The notes: generated by a model from the sequence alone, not told the origin. Counted from the first letter of the stretch, positions 17,023-26,157 are shown. The stretch is DNA of 64,000 nt from G963668345 sp965226215 (GCA_965226215.1 CBDDCH010000002.1:62001-126000); one strand, 5' to 3'. Translations and numbers: made by a program.

Positions 17023-18675
17023 GTGAGACCGTTACTAGGGACCATCACTGCACTGCTCGCTTTGTTTGGTTCGGCGTGCCGAACGACTAGCCGCCAGGCC
17101 ACTGTGGACGGCTTCATCAGCGGAGAGCGGATCGCCGCCCACGTCAAGTTTCTCGCCGCTGACTCTCTGGAAGGCCGCGGCGTTGCGACCCGCGGGGAAG
17201 CGCTGGCCACCGAGTACATCGCTACGCAGTTCGCGCTTGCCGGATTGCAGCCGGTCGGCGACGGCGGAACGTACTTTCAAAAAGTCTCCCTCGTTGGCGT
17301 TGAGTCACTCCCGGAGACAAAACTCTCTTGGTTGCTGCCGGGCCGGACCATCACCATGAAGCTTCCCGATGACTTCGTGGCCGTCAATCGGCGGCAGCAG
17401 AGCGACCAGGCTGTCAACGCCGAAGTGGTCTTCGTCGGCCATGGAATCTCGGCGCCCGAATACGAGTGGGATGACTACAAAGACGCGGACGTCGAGGGCA
17501 AGGTGGTCTTGCTGTTCACCAACGAACCTCCCTCGGATGACCCGAATTTCTTTGCCGGCAAAGCGCTGACCTACTACGGTCGCTGGACTTTCAAGTACGA
17601 GGAAGCCCTTCGCCGCGGAGCCCTCGGCGCCGTCATCATCCACACGCCCGACACAGCGGGCTATCCCTGGGAGGTTGTCCGCAACTCTTGGGGCCGCGCG
17701 AACCCCTTTGTGAAACTGCAGCCCGGCGAACCGGCTCTATCGGTCGCCGCCTGGGTGACGGCCGAGGTGGGTGAGCAGCTTATTGCTTCGACCGGCAAGA
17801 ATCTCGATGAGCTGCTTACCTTAGCTAATTTGAGTGACTTCCGGCCGATCCCGCTGGGACTTAGTTTGCGCGGGCGCATCGCCAGCAGGATCACAACCCT
17901 GAATACCCATAACGTACTTGGCATCGTGGAAGGCAGCGATCCGGACAGGAAGAGCGAAGCTGTTCTCTACACCGCCCACTGGGACCACTTGGGAGTCGGT
18001 GTCCCTGTCGAAGGGGACAGCATCTATAACGGCGCCGTCGACAACGCTACCGGCTGTGGCGTGATCATGGAGTTGGCCCGCGCCTTCGCTCAACGCACTC
18101 CGCCGCCTCCACGGTCGATCATCTTCGCTGCGGTTGCAGCGGAAGAGGGAGGTCTGCGGGGCTCGGAATTCTACGCCCGCCACCCGGTAGTTCCCGCCGG
18201 GATGACGGCTGTGAACCTCAATTTCGACGGCTTGCTGCCCCTCGGACCCAGCCGAGACGTAACCTTGCCGGGTTACGACCGCACCACTATCAGCCGCCTC
18301 GTGGAGCGGACTGCTGATGAACTCGGGCTGTTCATTTTCCCCGAAGACCACCCCGAACAAGGCTATTACTACCGCTCGGACCACTTCAGCCTGGCGAAAG
18401 CCGGCGTGCCCGCGTTTTCTTTGCGCCTGACTGGCGACTTCCTAGGCCGGCCGCCGGGATCGGGAAAGGAAGCTCGCGAAGCCTACGTCGCCAACCACTA
18501 CCATCAGCCCTCGGATGAGTTCGATCCCTCTTGGGACTTTTCGGGACTTGAGCAACTCGCCCGCTTCGGCTTCGAGATTGGACGGCGCGTAGCGGAACTG
18601 CCCGAGCTGCCCACGTGGAACCCCGGCGACGAGTTCCTTGCGGCTCGAGAGAATTCATGGCGCGACGAAGAGTAG
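17023..18675 (+). CDS. M28-family zinc peptidase, lipoprotein
   Basis: A 550-residue M28 (aminopeptidase Y/PSMA-like) peptidase. The GTG at 17023 gives a short lipoprotein signal, VRPLLGTITALLALFGSAC, with the lipobox Cys at about residue 19. A PA-like inserted domain (VVFVGHGISAPEYEWDDYKD…VEGKVVLLF) precedes the catalytic domain. The di-zinc ligands are recognisable: YTAHWDHLG (His, Asp), GAVDNATGCGV (bridging Asp), AAVAAEEGG (Glu-Glu), NLNFDG and YYRSDHFSLAKAGVPAFS (His). It likely trims amino acids from peptides at the envelope, in line with the M2 peptidase in the window suggesting peptide use. Confidence 0.9.
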   Translation: MRPLLGTITALLALFGSACRTTSRQATVDGFISGERIAAHVKFLAADSLEGRGVATRGEALATEYIATQFALAGLQPVGDGGTYFQKVSLVGVESLPETKLSWLLPGRTITMKLPDDFVAVNRRQQSDQAVNAEVVFVGHGISAPEYEWDDYKDADVEGKVVLLFTNEPPSDDPNFFAGKALTYYGRWTFKYEEALRRGALGAVIIHTPDTAGYPWEVVRNSWGRANPFVKLQPGEPALSVAAWVTAEVGEQLIASTGKNLDELLTLANLSDFRPIPLGLSLRGRIASRITTLNTHNVLGIVEGSDPDRKSEAVLYTAHWDHLGVGVPVEGDSIYNGAVDNATGCGVIMELARAFAQRTPPPPRSIIFAAVAAEEGGLRGSEFYARHPVVPAGMTAVNLNFDGLLPLGPSRDVTLPGYDRTTISRLVERTADELGLFIFPEDHPEQGYYYRSDHFSLAKAGVPAFSLRLTGDFLGRPPGSGKEAREAYVANHYHQPSDEFDPSWDFSGLEQLARFGFEIGRRVAELPELPTWNPGDEFLAARENSWRDEE

Positions 18676-18676
18676 C

Positions 18677-18725
18677 GCCAAACCGGTAAACGGAACCGGA
18701 CAGGCGATGATCTTCAAGAAGTGAG
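18677..18725 (-). repeat. 49-bp relic of a histidine-kinase sensor domain
   Basis: This stretch immediately after the M28 stop is nearly identical to 20743-20791 inside the hybrid kinase gene. On the minus strand both encode HFLKIIA..VPFTGLAL. Four base differences are visible. It is an isolated fragment with no neighbouring kinase homology, so it is either the remains of a duplicated kinase gene or the result of a local rearrangement. Confidence 0.7.
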
Positions 18726-18776
18726 TGTCCAGGGTCCCTCGCCAAGATAGACGGAGCCGCGACCGTCAGGGAGCGG

Positions 18777-21644
18777 TCAGTCCCCCTCAAAAGTCCGGTC
18801 CTGCCACCAGCCTGAGGCCCACCCAAGGGGATCGCGTGCTTCGACCGTCAGCTGGCGAGAAAAGCGGGCTAGAGATTTTAGGGGCGCGGCTTCGCCGGGG
18901 CCGGCCTCGGGGGCGGCGCTGGGGAGGCAGCGTTCCAGCGCGGCCGCTAACGCTATCGGAGAGACGGGTTTGCTCACATAGTCGTCCATGCCGGCGTCGA
19001 GGCATCTCTCGCGGTCGCCTTGCATGGCGTTCGCCGTCAGAGCGATGATCGGCGTGTGGCGGTCACCGCCCTGGCGGCGGCGTATTTCCTGGGTAGCCTC
19101 GTAGCCGTCCATTTCGGGCATCTGGCAATCCATCAAGATTGCGCTGTAGCGCCCGTTCACGGCAGCCTCTACTGCTTCCAGCCCGTTGGCGACGGCGTCA
19201 GCGGGGTATCCTAGCTTTTCAAGAATCTTCAGTGCCAAGCGCTGGTTGACGGTGTTATCCTCCGCGATCAGAATGTGCTGGTCGCCGCGCAGTCTGTCCG
19301 TGAGAACGTTTGTTGATTCTAGGCCTTCGCCACCCCCGTGTCGGAAGCGGCGGACCCCGAGGGTCTCGGCGACGCAGCGGATGAGGCGTGAGCGACGGAC
19401 CGGCTTGGGCAGACTCGCGGACACGCCCCACCGCGCTAGGTCCCCACGGTCGGGACGGTCCCCGAACGGTGTCAGCAAGACGACACGCGTAGCGGTCGCC
19501 CCGGGGTCCCTGCGTATCGCCCGCGCCAGGGAAGCTCCTTGCATGTCCGGCATGTCCGCATCGACCAAAACCAAAGAGAAGGGATCGCCCGCCACGGCTT
19601 CGCGGCTCAGGACGCGAAGCGCTTCTTCCCCTCCCGAGGCCTCTCCCAGCCGTACGCTCCAAGGCGAAAGGTAATCACGCAATGCTCCGCGACTCGACTC
19701 GTTGTCGTCCACAATAAGGACTTTCACGCAGGGGAGGCGAGAGAGGCCGGGGTCACGCTCTTTCTCGAGAGCCGGCCGTTTTTCCAGGCGAGCGGTAAAC
19801 CAGAAGGTCGAACCCTCTCCGGGTGCGCTGCAGATGCCGATCTCCCCGTCCAGCATGGCCACCAGCTTCTTCGAGATCGCTAGTCCGAGGCCTGTGCCGC
19901 CAAACTTTCGAGTGGTCGACATGTCCGCCTGACTAAACGATTCGAACAGCAGCTTCTGCGCTTCCGGCCGGATACCGACGCCGGTGTCGCTGACAGTGAA
20001 GCGCAGCATGACGTGGGAGTCGGTTTCCTCTCGCCTTGTGACCCGAAGGACGACTTCACCTTGGTCGGTGAACTTGACGGCGTTGTTGAGCAGGTTGAGG
20101 ATAATCTGTTTCAGGCGTCCAGGGTCGCCGCCGACCAACGTGGGCGCCTCGGTCGAGACGAAACAAACCATTTCGATGTTCTTCGATTGGGCCCGCTCCG
20201 CCAGCAGCTCCGCGGCGCTTTCCGCCGTGTCGTGGAGGTCAAAATCGATCGTTTCGAAAGTAAGCTTGCCGGCTTCGATCTTGGAGAAGTCAAGGATGTC
20301 GTTGATGATCGTCAGCAGCGCTTCCCCGCTATTCTGGACGCTGTGGGCGTATTCCTTCTGTTCCGGGTTCAATGGCGTGTCCAACAAAAGGCCGGTCATG
20401 CCAATAATCCCGTTCATGGGCGTACGGATTTCGTGGCTCATGACGGCCAGGAACTCACTCTTCAAGCGGGTTGACTCTAGAGCCGCCCTTCTGGCCTCCT
20501 CCAGTTCTTCGGCCTGGCGTGCGAGAGCCGCGGCCTGCTTCTCGGTCGTTCCGTGGGCCTCCTCGAGATCCAGAAAGTGGCTCTGCAAGTTGCTCTCGAC
20601 ACGCTTTCGCTCTTGGATCTCTTCGTCGAGATCCCTATTGATCCGTTCTACCTCCGTAGTCCTTTCGATCAGGCCCTTCTGCGCCTTTTCCAGCCGGCTC
20701 ACAGCGAGGGCTTTTTCGCGATGGGTTTGGACGTAGTCCAGTGCCAAACCGGTAAACGGAACCAGATAGGCGATGATCTTCAAGAAATGAGCGATGTTGA
20801 AGTGGTTGTCGAACAGCGCGGTGGACCCGAAGGCCATGTGAGCTTGGGTGGCAATCCGCGGCAAGGAGCTCACAACCAACGCGTGGGAAAACACGCTCTT
20901 CTCGCGGCGATGAAAGATCGGAAAGACAACCGCCCCGGCGATGACGAACAGCAGCAGGGGGCCGACATCCCAGGGCCGCGTGAGGATCGAGTCGGGAAAC
21001 ATGGTCCGCGGCAATCGCCCGCTCGTGGCGCAGGCGTGAATGATCCCGTAGGCCGAAGCGCCGAAGGCGAAACCGGTCATCAGCACAAGACGCATGCCGG
21101 TCGCTTGCCCGCGATGCGACCGCAACAGCAGAATGCCCACGCCCACCAGCATGATCAGTGCATTGAATACGCGACAGATCGCCCAAGTGAAGGGGATCAG
21201 ATTTCGGTTGTCGGCAATGGCCTCAATCAGCCGGTCCGCGGCGAGGGTATGAAAGGCGTCCATGACGCCCGCGCAAAGCAGTGCGAGTCCGACGACGGGG
21301 GTCGCCACATCGCCTTTGGCCGAGTAATGAACGAAGGCCATCGAAACCGTGAATATCGCCGTGCAGAAGGCGCTCCATTCCAGAATCGTATGAGTGAAGC
21401 CTCCGGCCAGGAACCGATGCATACTGTCGGTCAGCACGCTGTGGGACCAGCCGGCGGCCGCGACGGCGTCGAAGGCGGCCTTCGGCGATGAAAAATCGAC
21501 GCCCAGCAGGTTCAGCAGGAAAGGACACACGCAGATTCCCACCACTGCCCCGGTCACGACAGGGGGCAAGCGGTCTCTTCGAGGATTGTCTCGGGATGGA
21601 GCTCGCAATCTCGTCCGTTGGGCGTGCGAAGATAGTCCTCGCAA
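18777..21644 (-). CDS. Membrane hybrid sensor histidine kinase with two receiver domains
   Basis: A 955-residue protein. Residues about 30-305 form a multi-span membrane sensor resembling MASE3. A coiled coil (about 310-395) leads to the HisKA domain with the phospho-accepting His in MSHEIRTPMNG (residue 404), then a HATPase_c domain with LLNNAVKFT, DTGVGI and GTGLGLAIS. Two receiver domains follow. The first has IVDDNE and LVDADMPDM with a diverged end. The second is canonical, with IAEDNTVNQ, MDCQMPEMDG and SKP. This is the architecture of BarA/EvgS-type phosphorelay kinases. No cognate response regulator or Hpt gene is adjacent. An in-frame start downstream of residue 1 cannot be excluded. 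Confidence 0.9.
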   Translation of the reverse strand: MRGLSSHAQRTRLRAPSRDNPRRDRLPPVVTGAVVGICVCPFLLNLLGVDFSSPKAAFDAVAAAGWSHSVLTDSMHRFLAGGFTHTILEWSAFCTAIFTVSMAFVHYSAKGDVATPVVGLALLCAGVMDAFHTLAADRLIEAIADNRNLIPFTWAICRVFNALIMLVGVGILLLRSHRGQATGMRLVLMTGFAFGASAYGIIHACATSGRLPRTMFPDSILTRPWDVGPLLLFVIAGAVVFPIFHRREKSVFSHALVVSSLPRIATQAHMAFGSTALFDNHFNIAHFLKIIAYLVPFTGLALDYVQTHREKALAVSRLEKAQKGLIERTTEVERINRDLDEEIQERKRVESNLQSHFLDLEEAHGTTEKQAAALARQAEELEEARRAALESTRLKSEFLAVMSHEIRTPMNGIIGMTGLLLDTPLNPEQKEYAHSVQNSGEALLTIINDILDFSKIEAGKLTFETIDFDLHDTAESAAELLAERAQSKNIEMVCFVSTEAPTLVGGDPGRLKQIILNLLNNAVKFTDQGEVVLRVTRREETDSHVMLRFTVSDTGVGIRPEAQKLLFESFSQADMSTTRKFGGTGLGLAISKKLVAMLDGEIGICSAPGEGSTFWFTARLEKRPALEKERDPGLSRLPCVKVLIVDDNESSRGALRDYLSPWSVRLGEASGGEEALRVLSREAVAGDPFSLVLVDADMPDMQGASLARAIRRDPGATATRVVLLTPFGDRPDRGDLARWGVSASLPKPVRRSRLIRCVAETLGVRRFRHGGGEGLESTNVLTDRLRGDQHILIAEDNTVNQRLALKILEKLGYPADAVANGLEAVEAAVNGRYSAILMDCQMPEMDGYEATQEIRRRQGGDRHTPIIALTANAMQGDRERCLDAGMDDYVSKPVSPIALAAALERCLPSAAPEAGPGEAAPLKSLARFSRQLTVEARDPLGWASGWWQDRTFEGD

Positions 21645-22171
21645 GGCCCATAAATACTCTGATCGGCAACCCAGGCCTTGTTTAGCACCACCTTTGGTTC
21701 CGTTTCTGATCGGGTTGAGCGGGATAGCTCGGTCGAAAACCCACCGTTTTCATCCCTTTGGGTGGGCCGCGAGGCCCATGGGCACTCGGTCTCGGAAGGC
21801 GGAGTTCCATGACCGCCAGGCATGTCAAGCTAACAAAAAACCGAAGGATCTAAAGCGGTTAGGGCGCCAAAGGCAGGAAAAGCTCAGAAAGTGAGGTATT
21901 CCGAGGAATGGGACTGGCTGGCCCGTGACCGAGCCAGCCGTGAGACTTCACTGAAGTTTGTCCCCCCTGCGTACTCCAGTGAGCCGTCCCTGGTACAAAC
22001 TAACTCTGACACGAGGACGCCCTTGCAACAATAGACCATTGGGTTCATTTTGCGAGGGTACGGATGTACCGCTTAGCCTAAGTCGCCCGGACGAAAAGCT
22101 GGACAGTACAGGGGTACTATGACCGTAAGGAGGGTTTCCTATCCCCGCCTCCGTTGGCACGCCATTGTCCG
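21645..22171. other. Intergenic region with a hairpin repeat
   Basis: About 530 bases without a supportable gene. It contains the 41-bp hairpin-bearing repeat at 21747-21787, annotated separately. The rest shows nothing recognisable. Confidence 0.4.
21747..21787 (+). repeat. 41-bp hairpin repeat, copy 1
   Basis: This 41-bp segment matches 37238-37278 at 37 of 41 positions. Its core is a 6-bp stem TGGGCC/GGCCCA closed by the loop GCGA; the other copy keeps the stem and has loop GTTA. The second copy lies just upstream of an IS110-type transposase remnant. The unit may therefore be a REP-like intergenic palindrome used as an IS110 target, or a piece of an IS110 end. Confidence 0.55.
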
Positions 22172-22675
22172 CTACCGTTTTCGTTGTGAAGGAAGGTTTC
22201 CACCCCCGGCCAGCGGTGAAACGGCGCCTTTTCCACAGATGGCAACGCCGCCATCCTTGAGAGCCGACAGGATATTGTGGAACAGGGTGTAGACGACCTG
22301 TTCGTTGACGGGCTGGCGACCTGGAAGGCGAAAAGAAGCGGGCAGCTCCTTCGACACAGAGATCCTCAGCATCGGGAGCAGCCGCCCTTGACCGTCTCGG
22401 CAGTTGGCCAAGATGAGCGGTGTTTGCAGGACGCTGCCCGAGAGTCCGTCGACGTAGAACTGGCATCTCGAGAACCAACCAATATTGGCCGGATCGCTGG
22501 CGTCGAACAGCAGCATCGAAGCTTTCGCCGATTGGGGTTTCACTTGCACGACAAGCCGGCGCTCCTCCTCTTGAATGGTGCATTGATAGCCGGCTTCGGA
22601 CGCAATGTTCCGAACTACTTCGTGTTCAGGCTCAAGGGCGATCAGATCCTGATCTCCGGCCTGAAGAAACCTCAT
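22172..22675 (-). CDS. Conserved-looking protein of unknown function
   Basis: A 167-residue soluble protein starting MRFLQAGDQDLIALEPEHEVV at 22675. An alpha/beta character is suggested by alternating segments such as RRLVVQVKPQSAKASMLLFDASDPANIGWF and SSVLQTPLILANC-like strands. I do not recognise a family and see no catalytic motif, signal peptide or membrane segment. The frame is open further upstream, but that part is Arg-rich and unlike the rest. No good SD is visible. It is divergent from glgB. Confidence 0.5.
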   Translation of the reverse strand: MRFLQAGDQDLIALEPEHEVVRNIASEAGYQCTIQEEERRLVVQVKPQSAKASMLLFDASDPANIGWFSRCQFYVDGLSGSVLQTPLILANCRDGQGRLLPMLRISVSKELPASFRLPGRQPVNEQVVYTLFHNILSALKDGGVAICGKGAVSPLAGGGNLPSQRKR

Positions 22676-23023
22676 GAGCTCGATTCTACCACCCGGCATC
22701 CACCGCTTGGCCCGAGAACCCGTTAGAGCCCAGGAGTGGCGGAGTCGCAGACTCTTGACCGGAAACGATCGGGGCTTACCTGAAATGCTGTAGGCCCGCA
22801 TTCGGGTGCTCGAGACAGAGCGCTCCAACTGGCGTTGCCGGAGGGTTGCTCGCTCGAAGGAATGCGGCAAATCCCCGCCGTCGTCAAGGTTTTACGAACG
22901 ATCGCTCGCCCGAGAGTCCAAGCTGCGATATCCTCTGGGAAGAGCGCGCCAAACTCCGACCCTTGCGATTCCCACCCGGCCTGGGGCGCAGACAGCTCGC
23001 TGTGCGGCCTGAAACCAATCGCC
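22676..23023. other. Divergent intergenic region before glgB
   Basis: About 350 bases. Frames are open through much of it on both strands but look like extensions without protein character. No promoter or RNA motif was convincing. Confidence 0.35.
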
Positions 23024-24934
23024 ATGATTCCCGTTGACCCTCCGCATTTGAGCGAATTTGATCTGCATCTCTTAGCGGAAGGTACTCACTACCGAAGCTT
23101 TTGGAAACTCGGCGCCCACCTGTCGGAACTAGGCGGCAAACTCGGCACCCGATTCGCTGTTTGGGCGCCAAATGCGAAACGAGTCGCTGTCCTTGGCGAC
23201 TTCAACGACTGGAACCCCGATTCCCACCCGATGAAGCTACTGGCCGAAAGCGGCATTTGGGAGCTGTTCGTCCCCCAGGTCGGACAGGGCGACCTCTACA
23301 AGTTCCATCTTCGTTCCCGGGTCAACAGCCATCATGCCGACAAAGCTGATCCCTACGCTTTTGCCAGTGAGACGCAGCCCCGAACGGCGTCGAAGGTGTG
23401 GGATGTTACCGGCTACGAGTGGGGCGATGAAGACTGGATGACCATCCGACGTCTGCACAACTCCCATCGAGCGCCGATTTCGATCTATGAAGTTCAACTG
23501 GGCTCTTGGATGCGCGCGTCTGAGGAAAACAACCGCTCGTTAAGCTACCGCGAGATCGCTCCAAAGTTAGCGGACTACGTCGAAACGATGGGGTTTACCC
23601 ATGTCGAACTGATGCCCATCAGCGAACACACCCACGACGCTTCTTGGGGATACCAGACCAGCGGCTACTTTGCCCCGGCTTCTCGCTTTGGGACGCCGCA
23701 GGATTTCATGTATTTTGTCGACACGCTACACCGCCGCGGAATTGGCGTGATTCTCGATTGGGTTCCCGCTCACTGCCCCGACGACGAGCAAGGGCTGGGG
23801 TTTTTCGACGGTACGCACCTTTACGAGCATCCGGATCCGCGCCAGGGGCAACCCGCCGAGAGGGGTGCCTTGATCTTCAACTACGGCCGGCGTGAAGTCA
23901 GCAATTTTCTCATCAGCAACGCTCTTTTCTGGTGCGACAAATACCATGTGGATGGTCTGCGGGTGGACGATGTGGCGGAGATGCTCTACCTCGACTACGG
24001 CCGCGAGGATGATGGCTGGGCGCCGAACCGATACGGCGGTAAAGAGAACCTCGAGGCGATCGGTTTTCTGCGGCGCTTCAACGAGGTGGTCCACGCCGAG
24101 CACCCCGACGTAATGACCATAGCGGAGGAATCCACCTCTTGGCCGATGGTTTCCCGGCCGACCTATTTGGGAGGATTGGGCTTTGGATTCAAATGGAACA
24201 GGGGCTGGATGAACGACATCTTGGCCTACATGTCAGAAGACCCTGTCGACCGCCAACACCACCATGACAAGGTCACCTTCAGCATGCTGTACGCCCTGAA
24301 CGAGAACTTTGTTCTGCCTCTTCCCCACGATGAGGTCGTCGGTGGCAAAGGTTCGCTCATCGCGAAGATGCCCGGCGACGATCGGCAGAAATTAGCCAAC
24401 CTGAGACTTCTCTATGGGTACATGTACGGCCACAGTGGGAAGAAGCTCTTGTTCATGGGCGGTGAGTTCGGTCAGCGATCGGAATGGAGCTACGAGAATC
24501 GTCTCGACTGGGGCGCGCTCGACGACCAAGCCCATGAGGGGCTGCAGCGCTGGGTCTGTGATCTAAACGCGTTTTATCGCGGCCAGCCCGCGCTTTTCGA
24601 GCGCGACTTCGAGCAAGATGGGTTCGAGTGGATCGATTGCCACGATCGCCAATCGAGTGTGCTGAGTTTCTTGCGCCGAGGCAAGGAGGCTGAAGATCCA
24701 ATTGTCTTTGTCTGCAATTTTAGGCCTGTGTCTCGCTACTACTACCGAGTCGGCGTTCCATTTGGTGGATACTGGCAAGAAGTGCTCAACAGCGACTCTT
24801 CGGCCTACGGTGGGAGTAATCAGGGCAATGCCGGCGGAATAGCAGCTTCCGACGAGCCGGTCCACGGGCGCCCTTGTTCCTTGGACATCACGCTACCGCC
24901 GTTGGCCGTTGTGGTCTTCCGGCGGGTGCGGTGA
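23024..24934 (+). CDS. glgB: GlgB, 1,4-alpha-glucan branching enzyme
   Basis: A 636-residue GH13 branching enzyme that introduces alpha-1,6 branches into glycogen. The N-terminal CBM48 domain (KLGTRFAVWAPNAKRVAVLGDFNDW) is followed by the catalytic barrel. It shows EHTHDASWGYQTSGYFAP, the nucleophile region VDGLRVDDVAEMLYLDY, the acid/base region TIAEESTSWP and LPHDEVVGGKGSL, then a C-terminal beta domain. The Met at 23024 begins MIPVDPPHLSEFD; the open frame extends upstream without domain content. The family usually has GLRVDAVASMLYLDY, so the Asp after the nucleophile is a mild variation. No other glycogen gene is adjacent. Confidence 0.95.
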   Translation: MIPVDPPHLSEFDLHLLAEGTHYRSFWKLGAHLSELGGKLGTRFAVWAPNAKRVAVLGDFNDWNPDSHPMKLLAESGIWELFVPQVGQGDLYKFHLRSRVNSHHADKADPYAFASETQPRTASKVWDVTGYEWGDEDWMTIRRLHNSHRAPISIYEVQLGSWMRASEENNRSLSYREIAPKLADYVETMGFTHVELMPISEHTHDASWGYQTSGYFAPASRFGTPQDFMYFVDTLHRRGIGVILDWVPAHCPDDEQGLGFFDGTHLYEHPDPRQGQPAERGALIFNYGRREVSNFLISNALFWCDKYHVDGLRVDDVAEMLYLDYGREDDGWAPNRYGGKENLEAIGFLRRFNEVVHAEHPDVMTIAEESTSWPMVSRPTYLGGLGFGFKWNRGWMNDILAYMSEDPVDRQHHHDKVTFSMLYALNENFVLPLPHDEVVGGKGSLIAKMPGDDRQKLANLRLLYGYMYGHSGKKLLFMGGEFGQRSEWSYENRLDWGALDDQAHEGLQRWVCDLNAFYRGQPALFERDFEQDGFEWIDCHDRQSSVLSFLRRGKEAEDPIVFVCNFRPVSRYYYRVGVPFGGYWQEVLNSDSSAYGGSNQGNAGGIAASDEPVHGRPCSLDITLPPLAVVVFRRVR

Positions 24935-24943
24935 AGGCTCCGT

Positions 24944-24985
24944 GGCGGTCTAAGATCGGCTTGTCTTGCAACGGATAAGGTGGCC
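24944..24985 (+). repeat. Direct repeat flanking tRNA-Met, copy 1
   Basis: About 42 bases containing GTCTTGCAACGGATAAGGTG, repeated at 25335-25376 with a few differences. The two copies flank the tRNA-Met gene in direct orientation, 390 bases apart. Confidence 0.6.
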
Positions 24986-25156
24986 GGCGAGTCGGCGCCC
25001 CCCGCGATTGCGACTCTCTGGATCCCAGCACTGCCTAAACCTCGCGCAGCTCACGGTGCCGCTCGCACGGCGGCTGTCCAGGTCCTGTGGTCAGGGCCTT
25101 CGCGTTGACACCCCAAAGAGCCGCCCTTACGATAAGGATAACTCTCTGCCCGACGT

Positions 25157-25233
25157 GCCGGAGTAGCTCAGGTGGTCAGAGCGAGGGCCTCATAATCCCT
25201 AGGTCAGCGGTTCAAGTCCGCTCTCCGGCACCA
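25157..25233 (+). tRNA. tRNA-Met (CAT anticodon)
   Basis: A complete cloverleaf can be drawn. The acceptor GCCGGAG pairs with CTCCGGC, followed by A and an encoded CCA. The D-arm contains TAGCTCAGGTGGTCAGAGC. The anticodon loop CTCATAA has anticodon CAT, and the T-arm GCGG-TTCAAGT-CCGC is present. One C-T mismatch closes the anticodon stem. The elongator-Met type is most likely; a tRNA-Ile(CAT) decoded after lysidine modification is the alternative and cannot be excluded by eye. Initiator features (unpaired first acceptor base, GGG/CCC anticodon stem) are absent. Confidence 0.9.
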
Positions 25234-25334
25234 TTCTAAACGCCACAAACGTGATTCCTTGCGCCGCATCGGTATCCAAGCTGGGCCGGGTGGCCAGCCA
25301 CATTTTGGACAGGTAAGAATGCCTGCCCGACCAA

Positions 25335-25376
25335 GGCGGTCTAAGGATCGGGCTGTCTTGCAACGGATAAGGTGGC
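25335..25376 (+). repeat. Direct repeat flanking tRNA-Met, copy 2
   Basis: Second copy of the 42-base repeat at 24944-24985. Identity is strongest over GTCTTGCAACGGATAAGGTGG. Confidence 0.6.
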
Positions 25377-25449
25377 TGGTGCAGCGTCTCTCCTTGTACC
25401 GCCTCCCCTTTGCCGGCGCACCTGCGGGCTTCGCTCCTGAGAGACAAAA

Positions 25450-25489
25450 GATAACTCCTTGGAGTATAATTAGGAGTAATGGAGTAATC
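25450..25489 (+). promoter_or_regulatory. Autoregulatory promoter/operator of the vapBC-type module
   Basis: A perfect 12-bp palindrome ACTCCTTGGAGT (25454-25465) overlaps a consensus -10 box TATAAT (25465-25470). Two further GGAGTAAT half-sites follow before the antitoxin ATG at 25490, one also serving as SD. Iterated half-sites over the promoter are typical of antitoxin-bound operators. Confidence 0.55.
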
Positions 25490-25759
25490 ATGTCTCAGAA
25501 GCTGCCGCCGCTCAATATCAAAGATCCAGAGGTCTATCGGCTAGCTCGAGAGATCTCGGGACGGACAGGGGAGTCTATGACCGAGGTGGTGAGAAAGTCA
25601 CTCCGTGATCGGCTTGCCAAGGAAAAGAACTGCACGCCCGATCCGGTCGTGATGCAAAGACTGATCGCGATCTCGGACCGCTGCGCACGACGGAGGGTTC
25701 TAGACCCACGCTCAGATGAAGAAATCCTTGGGTATGACGAGCACGGCGTCCCCGGCTGA
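25490..25759 (+). CDS. VapB-type antitoxin
   Basis: An 89-residue protein beginning MSQKLPPLNIKDPEVYRLAREISGRTGESMTEVVRKSLRDRLAK. The N-terminal ribbon-helix-helix-like region (LNIKDPEVYRLAREIS…TEVVRKSLRDRL) is that of the Rv0623/VapB (PSK-type) antitoxins, and the acidic C-terminal tail (DEEILGYDEHGVPG) matches their toxin-binding end. The toxin gene follows after a two-base gap. The ATG at 25490 is preceded by GGAGTAATC, which doubles as SD and operator half-site. It should neutralise the PIN toxin downstream and repress the operon. Confidence 0.85.
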   Translation: MSQKLPPLNIKDPEVYRLAREISGRTGESMTEVVRKSLRDRLAKEKNCTPDPVVMQRLIAISDRCARRRVLDPRSDEEILGYDEHGVPG

Positions 25760-25761
25760 GA

Positions 25762-26157
25762 ATGGTAATCGATACGTCCGCACTCACGGCGATTCTTAGG
25801 AGCGAACCGGACCGGCAGGCCTTCCTGGACGCCCTTACAACGGCGCCGGTACGGTTGGTTTCGTCCGTCACGTCCCTGGAAGCGCACATGGTGCTTGAGG
25901 GCAGGTACGGTCCGGACGCCGGTGCGGATCTTGAGCTGTTCCTGTACACGGCCGCGATCGAGATCGTCCCCTTTGATGCCAGGCAGTCCGAAATCGCAAA
26001 AATTGCCTGGCGGAAATACGGTAAGGGAAGGCACCCAGCGGAGCTCAACCTGGGGGACTGTTGCGTGTACGGCTTAGCGAAGGCACAAGGAGAACCTGTC
26101 TTGTGCAAGGGAAACGATTTTCCTCGAACCGATATTCAGGTTGTTCAACCTGCCTAG
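25762..26157 (+). CDS. vapC: VapC-type PIN-domain ribonuclease toxin
   Basis: A 131-residue PIN-domain protein, the ribonuclease toxin of VapBC modules. Acidic active-site residues are in place: Asp4 in MVIDTSALTAIL, Glu in SVTSLEAHMVLEGR, Asp in NLGDCCVYGLAKA and Asp near CKGNDFPRTDI. The LNLGDCxxYALA-like and LLCKGNDFxxTD motifs are typical of the VapC group paired with PSK-type antitoxins. The ATG follows the antitoxin stop after two bases, so the genes are translationally coupled. The module appears intact, unlike the hicBA pair near 11 kb. Confidence 0.92.
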   Translation: MVIDTSALTAILRSEPDRQAFLDALTTAPVRLVSSVTSLEAHMVLEGRYGPDAGADLELFLYTAAIEIVPFDARQSEIAKIAWRKYGKGRHPAELNLGDCCVYGLAKAQGEPVLCKGNDFPRTDIQVVQPA

